A stretch of 60,408 nucleotides of DNA from contig PLCM01000005.1 in assembly GCA_003134765.1 (NCBI GenBank), positions 1 to 60,408 on the forward strand, given 5' to 3'. This document shows, in pieces, positions 35,412-44,368 of the stretch; position 1 is the first letter of the stretch; every line of letters begins with the position of its first letter. The DNA comes from Spartobacteria bacterium. Lineage in GTDB: Bacteria; Verrucomicrobiota; Verrucomicrobiia; Chthoniobacterales; UBA10450. The translations under genes and the position numbers were made by a program. Under the pieces are notes generated by a model that saw nothing but the letters and a program-made list of their open reading frames with translations, made no database searches and was not told the origin of the DNA.

Positions 35412-37004
35412 ATGACGGCCCCGAAAATCCTTGTTGCAGATTCCATTTCCCAACGGGGAATCGAAGAGATGGCGCGCGAGGGCGGGCTGGAGGTTTCGAC
35501 TCGAACTGGGTTAAGCGAAGCGGCGCTGGTGGAAATAATCCCGGAGTTCAGCGGGATCGTCGTGCGCAGCCAGACCAGGGTGACGGCAGCAATCGTGAAT
35601 GCCGGCGCGCGTTTGCGGGTGATCGGGCGAGCCGGGGTCGGGGTCGACAACGTCGATGTGGAGGCCGCGACCAAGCGCGGGGTGATCGTGATGAACGCGC
35701 CCGGCGGCAATACGATTTCCACGGCGGAACATGCCTTCTCGCTTCTGTTGTGCGCAGCGCGGAAAATTCCACAGGCCGACGCGCTGTTGCGCGGCGGAAA
35801 ATGGGACCGGAAAAATCTCGAAGGGGTCGAGCTCTTCAACAAGACGCTCGGCGTTATCGGCATGGGAAGAATCGGCAGCGAGCTGAGCCGCCGCGCCATC
35901 GCGTTTGGGATGCGCATCATGGCATTCGACCCCTATTTGTCCGCGACCCGCGCCCGGACGCTGCAAGTCGAGCTGGTGGATGAACTAGATGACCTGTTGG
36001 CCGGCGCCGATTTCATCACCCTCCACACGCCCCTGACAGCGCAGACCCATCATTTGCTCGACGCCGCGCGGCTCGCGAAAACGAAACGCGGTGTGCGGGT
36101 AATCAATTGCGCCCGCGGCGGATTGATCGACGAGGCCGCCCTGGCCGAGGCCCTGGGTTCCGGCCAGGTTGCCGCCGCCGCGCTCGATGTTTTCGAGACC
36201 GAGCCGCTGCCAGGCGAATCGCCGTTGCGCGATTCGCCGAACCTGGTTCTGACTCCCCATCTCGGTGCGTCCACGGCCGAGGCGCAGGAAAGCGTTGGAA
36301 TCGAGATCGCGCAATCGATTCGAGCGGCCCTCCTCGATGGCACGATTCGCAATGCGGTAAACATGCCGAATCTTGATGCCAAGACGCTCGCGGTCGTCGG
36401 CCCACATCTCCGTTTCGGCGAAAAGCTCGCGCGTTTCCTGTTCCAACTCGCGCCAAGGCGAGTCGAAAGTTTGAACATCAACTACAGCGGGAAAGTGAAC
36501 GAGGTGGACACCACTGCAATCACCCGCTCGGTCCTGAAAGGCTTCCTGCAGGGAGCCGGCGGAAGCGAGATCAACGAAGTGAACGCCCCAGCGTTCGCCG
36601 AGAGTCTCGGTATCAAAGTTACCGAAAGCCGTTTAAGCGCTGCCGGCGATTACACCGATCTGCTCGAACTTTCGGCCGTAGCCGAGGGCAAAACCGTCTC
36701 CGTGGCCGGCGCATTTTTCGGCGCAACGCCGCGAATTGTGAACGTGAACAGCCGTCACGTGGAAGCGCGCCCGCACGGCGTGGTGCTCGTCCTCGAAAAC
36801 ACCGACCGCCCCGGCATCGTCGGCCGAATCGGAACCCTCCTGGGCGAGCACGGGGTGAACATCGCCACGATGTCATTGAGCCGAAACCAGGCAGGCGGCA
36901 CCGCGTTGACCGTGCTCAATCTGGACACAGCGCCGGATCGGGCGTTGCTGGAAAAAATTCGCGCGAGCGAAGACATCAAATCGGCCCAGGTGATCGAGCT
37001 GTAG
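35412..37004 (+). CDS. serA: D-3-phosphoglycerate dehydrogenase
   Basis: First step of serine synthesis: 3-phosphoglycerate to phosphohydroxypyruvate with NAD. 530 residues, the long form. Substrate part GIVVRSQTRVT and the NAD motif GVIGMGRIGSELSRR are clear, with catalytic Arg in NCARGGLIDEAAL, Glu in FETEPLP and His in TPHLGASTAEAQ. An allosteric substrate-binding (ASB) domain (about 320-450) and a C-terminal ACT domain (LENTDRPGIVGRIGTLLGEH) give serine control. Confidence 0.97.
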   Translation: MTAPKILVADSISQRGIEEMAREGGLEVSTRTGLSEAALVEIIPEFSGIVVRSQTRVTAAIVNAGARLRVIGRAGVGVDNVDVEAATKRGVIVMNAPGGNTISTAEHAFSLLLCAARKIPQADALLRGGKWDRKNLEGVELFNKTLGVIGMGRIGSELSRRAIAFGMRIMAFDPYLSATRARTLQVELVDELDDLLAGADFITLHTPLTAQTHHLLDAARLAKTKRGVRVINCARGGLIDEAALAEALGSGQVAAAALDVFETEPLPGESPLRDSPNLVLTPHLGASTAEAQESVGIEIAQSIRAALLDGTIRNAVNMPNLDAKTLAVVGPHLRFGEKLARFLFQLAPRRVESLNINYSGKVNEVDTTAITRSVLKGFLQGAGGSEINEVNAPAFAESLGIKVTESRLSAAGDYTDLLELSAVAEGKTVSVAGAFFGATPRIVNVNSRHVEARPHGVVLVLENTDRPGIVGRIGTLLGEHGVNIATMSLSRNQAGGTALTVLNLDTAPDRALLEKIRASEDIKSAQVIEL

Positions 37005-37006
37005 GC

Positions 37007-37120
37007 TGGGTAGCGCGGGCGTCCCGCCCGTTGGCGATGGCGTCCTCACCGTCGCGAACTCCTCAAAAAATCGTTTCGGCAAGACGCCAAAACCAACGCG
37101 CGCGGCGCGCGCGCTACCCA
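37007..37120. repeat. Structured inverted-repeat element, copy 3
   Basis: Outer arms begin TGGGTAGCGCGGGCG and end CGCGCGCGCTACCCA. Inner pieces GGCGATGGCG and TTTCGGCAAGACGCC match copy 1, but the hairpins have mismatches. It starts 2 bases after the serA stop and may work as its 3' hairpin. Confidence 0.7.
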
Positions 37121-37196
37121 GGCACCGGCGTCACCGCGCTTCCAAGGCCGGATTTCGGCATTGACCGTTGAGAGGCCCCGTCTTCAAACTCCGCCT

Positions 37197-37460
37197 ATGG
37201 ACTTCAGCGCTCATTCAATTATTTGGGTCTTACTCGCCGGCCTCGTCATCGGCGCCATCGCCAAGTTATTGATGCCGGGACGAAACCCCGGCGGTTGCAT
37301 CATCACCATGCTCCTGGGTATCGCAGGCGCGTTTGTGGGGACGTGGCTCGGCCGCATGTTTACCGGGAATGAGAACTACACGGCCCACTGGATCATGTCG
37401 ATCGTCGGCGCAATGCTGCTCCTGTTGCTGTATCGATTGATCGCCGGGCGGCGCAATTAG
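37197..37460 (+). CDS. GlsB/YeaQ/YmgE-type membrane protein
   Basis: 87 residues from ATG 37197; an upstream in-frame ATG at 37161 has no added conserved sequence. Three helices with the family pattern HSIIWVLLAGLVIGAIAKL, PGRNPGGCIITMLLGIAGA and IVGAMLLLLLYRL. The family is a small transglycosylase-associated/stress membrane protein of unclear role. Confidence 0.9.
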   Translation: MDFSAHSIIWVLLAGLVIGAIAKLLMPGRNPGGCIITMLLGIAGAFVGTWLGRMFTGNENYTAHWIMSIVGAMLLLLLYRLIAGRRN

Positions 37461-37478
37461 GGATCAGCTGAAAACCCG

Positions 37479-37676
37479 TGTCATCCCGAGCCGCGCAGAC
37501 GGCGAGGGACCTCGCGATGAATGACGAAGATCGAATGCCGAATGCAGAAGATCGGACAGCGACGCTTGGCGCTTTGCTTTCCGCATTCGTGTTTTGTCAT
37601 TCTTTCGACCTTCGGAATTCGGAATTCGTCATTTGGTGCGGGGTCCCTCGCCGTCTAACGCGGCTCGGGATGACAG
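37479..37676. repeat. Nested inverted repeat
   Basis: Outer arms TGTCATCCCGAGCCGCG and AGACGGCGAGGGACC at the left pair with GGTCCCTCGCCGTCT and CGCGGCTCGGGATGACA at the right. Inside is a second set of sequences (AATGACGAAGATCGAATG; TTCGGAATTCGGAATTCG), related in style to the 9021-9091 repeat. No coding frame is convincing. Confidence 0.7.
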
Positions 37677-37713
37677 ATGAAGCGGCCGCCTCCCTGTGCC
37701 ACAATGCGGTCGC

Positions 37714-38661
37714 ATGCCGCGACCCAGTAGACTCGCCATCCTCTCTGCCTTCGCGGCCCTTTACCTGATCTGGGGATCGACCTACCTCGCAATCCGATTT
37801 GCGATCGATACCATTCCGCCTCTGCTCATGGCGGGTTCACGCTTTCTTCTCGCCGGATTCATCATGTTTGTGATTGCACGATGGCAGGGTGCGCCCAAAG
37901 GATCGCTCGCGAATTGGGGCACGGCCCTGCTCATCGGCGCCTGCCTGCTGCTCGGCGGCAATGGTGGAGTGACGCTCGCGGAGCAGTACGTTTCCTCGGG
38001 TCTCGCCTCGGTGATGGTGGCGACCGTTCCGATCTACATCGCGCTCTTCGCCTGGTGGAGCGGGATCGCGCCGAGGCCCACGCCGATCGTCTGGTTCGGA
38101 CTGGCCGGCGGCTTTGCGGGAGTGGCGATTCTCCTCGGACCTGCGTTGCGTTTTTCGCCTGATGACACCAGCCGCCCAGGGATCGGCATGCTGATTTTGC
38201 TCGTCTCCTCTTTCATTTGGTCAGCCGGTTCGATCTACTCGCGCAAGGCGAAAAGTGCTTCACCACCTCTCCAGCTCGCGGGCCAGCAGATGATTTGCGG
38301 GGGCGCGCTCCTCACCATCTCCGGATTACTCATGGGCGAGCATCATCGGTTCGACGCCAGCCGCATCAGCCTGCTTTCGATTGGCGCATTCGCCTACCTT
38401 GTGATCATCGGCGCGCTCGTGGGCTATACCGCTTATATCTTCCTGCTGCGCCATTGCGATCCGGCGAAAGTGGCAACGTACGCTTATGTAAATCCGATCG
38501 TTGCCGTGATCCTCGGCGCTCTTTTCGCGGGTGAAACCCTGACCGCCCGCGCGGTCCTCGCGGCGGGATTGATCATCGGCTCGGTCGCGCTCGTCATCAC
38601 CGTGCAGCAGACAAAATCGAGACCGATGCCAGTGGACGTGGCCTGTGCGCCGGCCGATTGA
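37714..38661 (+). CDS. EamA/DMT family transporter
   Basis: 315 residues from ATG 37714; a GTG at 37696 would add six residues. Ten helices in two EamA repeats: LYLIWGSTYLAIRFAIDTIP at the N-terminus is typical of YedA/RhaT-like exporters, and the second repeat ends YAYVNPIVAVILGALFAGE. Probable exporter of amino acids or metabolites; substrate not deducible. Confidence 0.9.
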   Translation: MPRPSRLAILSAFAALYLIWGSTYLAIRFAIDTIPPLLMAGSRFLLAGFIMFVIARWQGAPKGSLANWGTALLIGACLLLGGNGGVTLAEQYVSSGLASVMVATVPIYIALFAWWSGIAPRPTPIVWFGLAGGFAGVAILLGPALRFSPDDTSRPGIGMLILLVSSFIWSAGSIYSRKAKSASPPLQLAGQQMICGGALLTISGLLMGEHHRFDASRISLLSIGAFAYLVIIGALVGYTAYIFLLRHCDPAKVATYAYVNPIVAVILGALFAGETLTARAVLAAGLIIGSVALVITVQQTKSRPMPVDVACAPAD

Positions 38662-38685
38662 TTCACGAAGTGCGAATTCTGTCTT

Positions 38686-39846
38686 ATGCCTAACGACCCG
38701 GAATCAATCGCGGCGCTGAAGGAAAACTGGCGCGCGGAACTACAGACAGCTCGCGTCTACCGGGAGCTGGCGGGGCGCGAGAAAGAGCAGAAGCGCCGGG
38801 ACATTCTGCTGCGCATGGCCGAGGCCGAGGAAAGACACGCGGCCCGCTGGGCCCAAAAGCTCACCGAACTGGGCGAACCGCCGCCGGAATTGAAAGACTC
38901 GTTAGGCCAACGACTCAGCCGCTGGTGGAACCGGATGGCCGGCCTCGACGTGGCCATTCGCCGGATGGAAGCGGCGGAAGACCGGCACGAAGCGCGTTAC
39001 CGCGCCCAAAGTGAACGCGCCCTGGCCGACGATCCCGACGCCCTGAAGTTTCTGCACGAAGCCGCCCTCGAGGAAAGAGCCCACGCCCGCGTCCTGAACG
39101 CCATGGCCCCGCCCGCCCCGGCGGGGCCACGCGCCGCGCTCGATACCATCTTGAAACGAGAGCGCTGGCATGGCCGTGGCGGCAGCTGGGTCGCTGATGC
39201 GATTTACGGCGTAAACGATGGACTCGGCGCTGTCTTCGGCATCGTCTCCGGCGTCGCCGGCGCAACCAACAACCAGCAGCATTACGTCCTCATTTCGGGT
39301 CTGGCGGGAATGCTCGCCTCATCCCTCTCCATGGGGGCCGGCGCGTATCTCGCCGCGAAAAGCGAAGCGGAAGTTTACGAGGCCGAGATCGCCCGCGAAA
39401 AACGCGAAGTCGAAGAAAATCCGGAAGAGGAGATCGAGGAAATGTCGCTCTTTTATCAATTGCAAGGATTCACTCCGGAAGAATCGCAGCGCATGGCCGA
39501 GCGCCTCGCCGAACAACCCGACCAGATGGTCCAGGCAATGGCGCAACATGAGCTCGGTCTCTCCGAGCATCGTTTCCCGAATCATTGGAAGTCGGCCACT
39601 TCCGCCGCGATCTCGACCGCCGTCGGCGCGTTCATTCCGATCGTGCCGTTCTTCTTTATGAGCGGAATCGAAGCCGTGATCGCGTCGTTCGCCATCAGCA
39701 TCGTCGCTCATTTCGCGGTTGGCGCGGTCAAGTCGCTCATCACGATCCGTTCATGGTGGGCGTCCGGTCTGGAGATGACAATGGTCGGCGTCATCGAAGC
39801 CATCGTCACCTACAGCCTTGGCCTGGCCTTCGGCGCGATGGCGTAG
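38686..39846 (+). CDS. mbfA: MbfA-type membrane ferritin / VIT1-CCC1 iron transporter
   Basis: 386 residues. The N-terminal ferritin-like (erythrin-Vit1) domain, residues 1-150, has di-iron residues in ENWRAELQTARVYREL, EAEERHAARW and LEERAHARVL. The C-terminal VIT domain has DAIYGVNDGLGAVFGIVSGV, SMGAGAYLAAKSE and three later helices. Known members export iron and protect against iron or peroxide stress. It starts 24 bases after the EamA gene on the same strand, so the two may be co-transcribed. Confidence 0.92.
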   Translation: MPNDPESIAALKENWRAELQTARVYRELAGREKEQKRRDILLRMAEAEERHAARWAQKLTELGEPPPELKDSLGQRLSRWWNRMAGLDVAIRRMEAAEDRHEARYRAQSERALADDPDALKFLHEAALEERAHARVLNAMAPPAPAGPRAALDTILKRERWHGRGGSWVADAIYGVNDGLGAVFGIVSGVAGATNNQQHYVLISGLAGMLASSLSMGAGAYLAAKSEAEVYEAEIAREKREVEENPEEEIEEMSLFYQLQGFTPEESQRMAERLAEQPDQMVQAMAQHELGLSEHRFPNHWKSATSAAISTAVGAFIPIVPFFFMSGIEAVIASFAISIVAHFAVGAVKSLITIRSWWASGLEMTMVGVIEAIVTYSLGLAFGAMA

Positions 39847-39847
39847 C

Positions 39848-39936
39848 CGGTAATTCCCTCCTGCTCCTGATCCTTCCCGTCCTCGCGGGATCAAAAACAA
39901 GAGCATGATCAGGATGATGAGCGGGAATTCGGACGG
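39848..39936. repeat. Imperfect inverted repeat after mbfA
   Basis: AATTCCC and CTCCTGATCC on the left match inverted GGATGATGAGCGGGAATT and GATCAGGAT on the right, with CCCG-CGGG between. It is an intergenic element and possible terminator region of mbfA. Confidence 0.35.
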
Positions 39937-40089
39937 CGCCGTCGCGCCTGTTTAATCCGTTCTGGTGTCAAGTCACCCGGTCGCAGAACACGGCGGTCGC
40001 GGATCACCAGAGATTCCCAAGCAGAGGGAACGACTGTGAAAAGGCGCCTTAAAAAAATTCAAAAATAAATCTCGCGCGCGAGGTGGTGT

Positions 40090-40111
40090 TATAGTTACCT
40101 ACAACACTATA
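40090..40111. promoter_or_regulatory. Palindromic operator of the GntR/ABC operon
   Basis: TATAGT (40090-40095) and ACTATA (40106-40111) form a perfect 6-bp inverted repeat with a 10-base spacer, inside GTGTTATAG...CACTATATG. It lies 21 bases before the GntR start, the right place for autoregulation by a dimeric YtrA-type repressor. Confidence 0.55.
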
Positions 40112-40132
40112 TGAGATCGAGCGGAACACAGG

Positions 40133-40525
40133 ATGCATAGTGAATGGCACGACAGTCAGCCGATTTACCGACAGCTGCGCGATCGGATGGTGGCCATGAT
40201 TCTCGATGGCGTCCTCAAGGAAGGCGATCCGCTCCCTTCCGTCCGAAATGTCGCGGCCGAATATCGCGTCAATCCACTCACCGTCCTGAAGGGCTATCAG
40301 CAACTCGTCGATGATCAGCTGGTCGAAAAAAAACGAGGCCTCGGCATGTTCATCAAAACGGGCTCGCGCAATCTGCTCCTGGAGGGCGAGCGCGAGAAAT
40401 TCCTTACCGACGAGTGGCCCAGGATTCACGCCACCATTCAGCGGCTCGGCCTGACTCCGAAAGAATTGCTCGAGGCCGTCAAACCAAAGCCGTTGTTATC
40501 GAAACCCGCGAAGGAGGAGCACTAA
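40133..40525 (+). CDS. GntR family regulator, YtrA subfamily
   Basis: 130 residues. A winged helix (QPIYRQLRDRMVAMILDGVL, LPSVRNVAAEYRVNPLTVLKGYQQL) with only a short helical tail, as in YtrA proteins that control ABC operons. The first of three genes: the ATPase starts 4 bases after it and the permease overlaps the ATPase. A palindrome just upstream is the likely operator. Confidence 0.92.
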   Translation: MHSEWHDSQPIYRQLRDRMVAMILDGVLKEGDPLPSVRNVAAEYRVNPLTVLKGYQQLVDDQLVEKKRGLGMFIKTGSRNLLLEGEREKFLTDEWPRIHATIQRLGLTPKELLEAVKPKPLLSKPAKEEH

Positions 40526-40529
40526 AGTC

Positions 40530-41441
40530 ATGGCCTGTATAGAAGCACGCGGTCTCCGCAAGGCTTTCGGCACCACCATTGCACTGGACGGCATCGATTT
40601 GCGCGTGGAAGAAGGACGCATCCTTGGACTTATCGGGCCGAACGGCGCCGGCAAGACAACCGCCCTCAACGCCATCCTCGGTCTCACTTCCTACGAGGGA
40701 GAACTCAGGGTAGTCGGGCGTGACCCCTGGACGGAGCGCGATCAGCTCATGCGCGATGTCTGTTTCATTGCCGATGTCGCCGTGCTGCCGCGCTGGATGC
40801 GGGTTTCACAGGCGCTAGATTACGTGGCCGGCGTGCATCCGAGATTCGATCGGGCCAAGGCGGAAGGTTTTCTTGCGAAGACCGATATCAAGCGCACGAG
40901 CAAGGTCAGGCAGTTGTCGAAGGGCATGGTGGCTCAGCTGCATCTCGCGCTGGTCATGTCGATCGACGCCAGATTGCTGGTCCTGGACGAGCCGACCCTT
41001 GGGCTCGACATCCTGTATCGCAAGCAGTTCTACGATTCGCTGCTGAACGACTACTTCGATCACAGCCGCACCATCGTGGTCACAACGCATCAGGTGGAAG
41101 AGATCCATCACGTCCTGACCGACCTCATGTTCATCAACCAGGGACGGATCGTTCTCAATTGCAGCATGGAGGAATTCGAGACGCGCTATTCGGAAGTGAT
41201 GGTGAATCCCGCGAATGTCGCCGCGGCCCAGGCGCTCAACCCGATTTACGAACGGCAGTTGTTTGGCCGCAGCATCCTCCTGTTCGACAACGCCGATCGC
41301 CAGCAGCTTGCGGCTCTCGGCGAAATGCGCACGCCCAGCATCGCGGACCTGTTCGTCGCCGTGATGGGCAACAAGACGGGCGAGCCAGGAGACCAGGGTT
41401 CGGAGATCAGAGGTCAGAAGTCAGTGGGAGAATCCAAATGA
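40530..41441 (+). CDS. ABC transporter ATP-binding protein (YtrB-like)
   Basis: 303 residues. Walker A is GPNGAGKTT, the signature is QLSKGMVAQ, Walker B is LLVLDEPTLGLD, and the switch His lies in VVTTHQVEEI. The C-terminal 80 residues are an extra domain usual for single-chain exporters (MEEFETRYSEVMV onward). The 3' end (EPGDQGSEIRGQKS) is repeat-like in sequence and may be a late extension. It overlaps the permease start by 4 bases (ATGA). Confidence 0.93.
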   Translation: MACIEARGLRKAFGTTIALDGIDLRVEEGRILGLIGPNGAGKTTALNAILGLTSYEGELRVVGRDPWTERDQLMRDVCFIADVAVLPRWMRVSQALDYVAGVHPRFDRAKAEGFLAKTDIKRTSKVRQLSKGMVAQLHLALVMSIDARLLVLDEPTLGLDILYRKQFYDSLLNDYFDHSRTIVVTTHQVEEIHHVLTDLMFINQGRIVLNCSMEEFETRYSEVMVNPANVAAAQALNPIYERQLFGRSILLFDNADRQQLAALGEMRTPSIADLFVAVMGNKTGEPGDQGSEIRGQKSVGESK

Positions 41442-42385
41442 ACACTCCATCGCCCGCCCTACCGGAAATACGTGACGAGTCCGGGGTCCCCGCCTCGAGC
41501 TCGAAACTTTCTGCGACCCGGCCATTCTACTGGTGTGTCCGGCGCGAACTGTGGGAGAACCGCTCGATCTACATTGCGCCGCTGATCGCCGCCGGTGTCG
41601 TGCTGTTTGGCTACGCGATTAGTGCCATCGGACTGGCCCAGCGCAGGCGTGCCCTCTTGCTGCTCGACCCAGTGCAGCAACGCGCGCACATCGAGATGCC
41701 GTACGACATCGTGGCGATGATGATCATGTTCACCGCGTTCATCGTCGGAGTGTTCTACTGCCTCGACGCGCTCTACGGCGAACGCCGCGATCGCAGCATC
41801 CTTTTCTGGAAATCGCTGCCGGTCTCGGATCTCACCGCGCTGCTCGCCAAGGTCAGTGTTCCGATCGTATTTCTGCCCCTGATCACGTTCGCCATCATCG
41901 AGGCGACGCACCTCGTCATGATGCTGATGAGCACGGTCATCCTGCTGCCGCAGGGTCTGGGGTCAACGACCTGGAGAGTGCTGCCGTTCTTTCAATTGTC
42001 GGTGGTTTTGCTCTACGGCCTGATCACGATGGCGCTCTGGCAGGCCCCAATCTTCGGCTGGTTGCTGCTGGTTTCAGCATGGGTGCGTCGCGCAACTTTT
42101 CTCTGGGCCGTGTTACCGTGGCTGGCGATCTGCGCGATCGAGAAGATCGCGTTTAACACCTCCTACTTCGCCCTCATGCTGGGCAGACGGATGACGGGGA
42201 ACTTTGAGGATGCCTTCGTCGTCGTAAAGCACCCGCACGGCGCCGCCGTCGCCCTGGTCGATCGCCTCACGCAACTGGACCCGGTGAAATTCTTCAGCAG
42301 CCCAGGTCTTTGGATTGGGCTCGTTTTCGCCGTGGCCTTTTTCACCGCCGCCGTCCAGCTACGTCGGTATCGAGGACCGCTCTAA
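41438..42385 (+). CDS. ABC transporter permease
   Basis: 315 residues from ATG 41438, with about six membrane segments. The loop CLDALYGERRDRSILFWKSLPVS (ERR-DRSILFWKSLP) is typical of ABC-2 type permeases paired with YtrA/YtrB regulators and ATPases. Forms a GntR-ATPase-permease operon. Probable role in envelope stress or peptide resistance, inferred from such operons elsewhere. Confidence 0.88.
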   Translation: MNTPSPALPEIRDESGVPASSSKLSATRPFYWCVRRELWENRSIYIAPLIAAGVVLFGYAISAIGLAQRRRALLLLDPVQQRAHIEMPYDIVAMMIMFTAFIVGVFYCLDALYGERRDRSILFWKSLPVSDLTALLAKVSVPIVFLPLITFAIIEATHLVMMLMSTVILLPQGLGSTTWRVLPFFQLSVVLLYGLITMALWQAPIFGWLLLVSAWVRRATFLWAVLPWLAICAIEKIAFNTSYFALMLGRRMTGNFEDAFVVVKHPHGAAVALVDRLTQLDPVKFFSSPGLWIGLVFAVAFFTAAVQLRRYRGPL

Positions 42386-42435
42386 TAACCCGCACGCCAA
42401 CCCAATCCCTCATCCAAGAGGGAACTTCCAAGAAC

Positions 42436-42606
42436 ATGAACATTACTCATCCGATCACGATCATCGCAGTGTTATCTCTCGCATCCGCTGCCAGCGGCCT
42501 CGCGCAGCAAAACCAGGACAAACTCAAGCAGCGTGTCCTCGCCCAGGCGAAAAGTGTAAGCCCTGATGACTACGCCTTTACCCGGACAGTTCGGTCAACC
42601 CGATAG
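42436..42606 (+). pseudogene. Truncated secreted protein, N-terminal fragment
   Basis: 56 codons: a signal peptide (ITIIAVLSLASAASGLAQ) and the start of a mature protein (DKLKQRVLAQAKSVSPDDYA, FTRTVRSTR), then a stop. AAGAGGGAACTT lies just ahead of the ATG as a possible ribosome site. The C-terminal part seems lost; what follows is a repeat element and an MDR fragment. It could be a genuine small exported protein. Confidence 0.45.
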
Positions 42607-42696
42607 AAGCTCTCCGAGCGGAGTAACGTTGTGCATCAGTTTAGAAGTCAACTTGCGGCCTCTGCAGCGGCCCCCCCAAATCGCTGCGGTTTTTCC

Positions 42697-42826
42697 GGGG
42701 AGCACACGCGCCCTCGCGTGTTGGTTTCGGCGCCTCCCCGAAAGACGCTCGTTCCGAATGCTGGCCGAAGAAGAGTTTTCAATGGCGAGGGCGCCATTGC
42801 CAGCACGCGAGGCGCGTGCGCTCCCC
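42697..42826. repeat. Structured inverted-repeat element, copy 4 (reversed)
   Basis: Outer arms GGGGAGCACACGCGCCCTCG and CGAGGCGCGTGCGCTCCCC. Inside, the TTTCGGCG...CCCCGAAA hairpin now comes before the ATGGCGAGGGCGCCAT hairpin, the opposite order to copies 1 and 3, so this copy is inverted. It lies between the two fragments at 42436-42606 and 42935-43125. Confidence 0.75.
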
Positions 42827-42934
42827 AGAGCACGCGCGCGGGACCGGCCGGAGAACGTCCGGAAACGTGGTGGCGCCTGGTTGGGGGCTTTAAAGCCGCA
42901 CTGTTTTCGCTTTTCGTCAGCGAAAAGAAGTGCG

Positions 42935-43125
42935 TCATCCTTAGCGCGAAAGTGGACAAAGAAGATCTGAAATCGTTGGGCGACTTCATGGAAACGGGAA
43001 AGGTGATACCAGTCATCGATCGAACTTACACGCTGCGTGAGACCGCCGAGGCGATGCGGCACTTGGAAACAGGACACGCGCGAGGGAAAGTAATAATAGC
43101 TGTGGAGCAGGACAACAAACTCTAA
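42935..43125 (+). pseudogene. MDR dehydrogenase, C-terminal fragment
   Basis: About 60 codons: DKEDLKSLGDFMETGKVIPV, IDRTYTLRETAEAMRHLETG and HARGKVIIAVEQ. It matches the last 60 residues of the two full MDR genes just downstream (KMTPVIDKTY, YLETGHARGKVV). The catalytic and cofactor domains are gone and repeat copy 4 lies just before it. Confidence 0.8.
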
Positions 43126-43161
43126 TAACTGCAATGATGGAGGAGCAAGCCTCGTTAGCCC

Positions 43162-44277
43162 ATGAAAATGAAACGAATACTAAAGTGGAGTGCACGCGTG
43201 ATCCTGGTCCTGCTGATAATGGGATTCCTGGTAGGGTTCATCGCTTACTGGCGATCGACTAATGACTGTGATCGCAAGACCGGCGCTCCGGCCAATCCTA
43301 TGAAAGCAATCGTGCATTGCGAATACGGCGGACCCGAGGTGTTGACACTGACAGACGTTGAGAAGCCGGTGCCGACAGACAACCAAGTCCTGGTCAAAGT
43401 TCGCGCGGCTTCCTTAAACCCGCTAGACCTCATGGTCCGCGGGCCGTGGCTCATCCGCCCGCTCTCCGGTATGCGCAAACCGAAAGACACCCGGCTCGGT
43501 GTCGACTATTCGGGGATCGTGGAAGCCGTCGGCAAGAACGTGACCCAGTTCAAACCTGGCGATGAGGTGTTCGGTGGAAAGAACGGGGCCGTGGCTGAAT
43601 ATGTATGCGTCCTGGCCGATCGAGCGGTCACGTTTAAACCCCCCAACATGACGTTTGAGCAGGCGGCTGCTGTTCCCGTCGCTGCCCTCACCGCGCTCCA
43701 AGGTCTTCGTGACAAAGGAAAGATCAAAGCCGGACAAAAGGTCCTCGTCAATGGCGCGTCCGGCGGCGTGGGCACCTTCGCGGTGCAAATAGCAAAATCG
43801 TTCGGGGCCGAGGTGACCGCCGTATGTAGCACGCGAAACCTCGAGATGGTCCGGTCGATCGGCGCAGATCACGTGATCGACTACACGAAAGAAGATTTCA
43901 CCCAGACCGATCAGCGCTACGATCTGATTTATGACCTCGTTGGGAACCATTCGTTCTCCGAACGGCGGCGGATTCTAACTCCGAATGGCATCTGTGTGAT
44001 GGCCGGCGTTGGAGGAGCAGGGTGGCACGACGGAATGGCGGGTCGTTTGGTCGGTGAACTCAATGCCTATGTGGGTTCCTGGTTCGTAAGCCAGAAGTTC
44101 ATCGCCTATATCGCCGAATTCAACAAGGCAGACATCGCTATCCTCGGTGACCTGATGCGGGATGGAAAAATGACACCAGTCATCGACAAGACCTATAAAT
44201 TGAACGACGTCCCGGCCGCTCTCAGATATCTGGAAACAGGCCACGCCCGTGGAAAAGTAGTTATTACAGTGGAATGA
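43162..44277 (+). CDS. NAD(P)-dependent MDR quinone oxidoreductase-like protein, membrane-anchored
   Basis: 371 residues. An unusual N-terminal membrane helix (MKRILKWSARVILVLLIMGF) precedes the enzyme, so it may be tethered to the inner membrane. The rest is a zinc-free MDR protein: CEYGGPEVLTLTDVEKP, GVDYSGIVEAVG, NGASGGVGTFAVQIAK (NADPH-binding) and GADHVIDYTKEDF. No zinc-ligand Cys cluster. Second member of a three-copy tandem array. Confidence 0.88.
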   Translation: MKMKRILKWSARVILVLLIMGFLVGFIAYWRSTNDCDRKTGAPANPMKAIVHCEYGGPEVLTLTDVEKPVPTDNQVLVKVRAASLNPLDLMVRGPWLIRPLSGMRKPKDTRLGVDYSGIVEAVGKNVTQFKPGDEVFGGKNGAVAEYVCVLADRAVTFKPPNMTFEQAAAVPVAALTALQGLRDKGKIKAGQKVLVNGASGGVGTFAVQIAKSFGAEVTAVCSTRNLEMVRSIGADHVIDYTKEDFTQTDQRYDLIYDLVGNHSFSERRRILTPNGICVMAGVGGAGWHDGMAGRLVGELNAYVGSWFVSQKFIAYIAEFNKADIAILGDLMRDGKMTPVIDKTYKLNDVPAALRYLETGHARGKVVITVE

Positions 44278-44368
44278 CCTGCAGAAGAGAAACCTTCTCA
44301 ATCGGCTGCCGCCTGATAGCCTCGCATCAATTTGGAATCCACCGAGAAGCCACACGCTCTGGTTTTTT

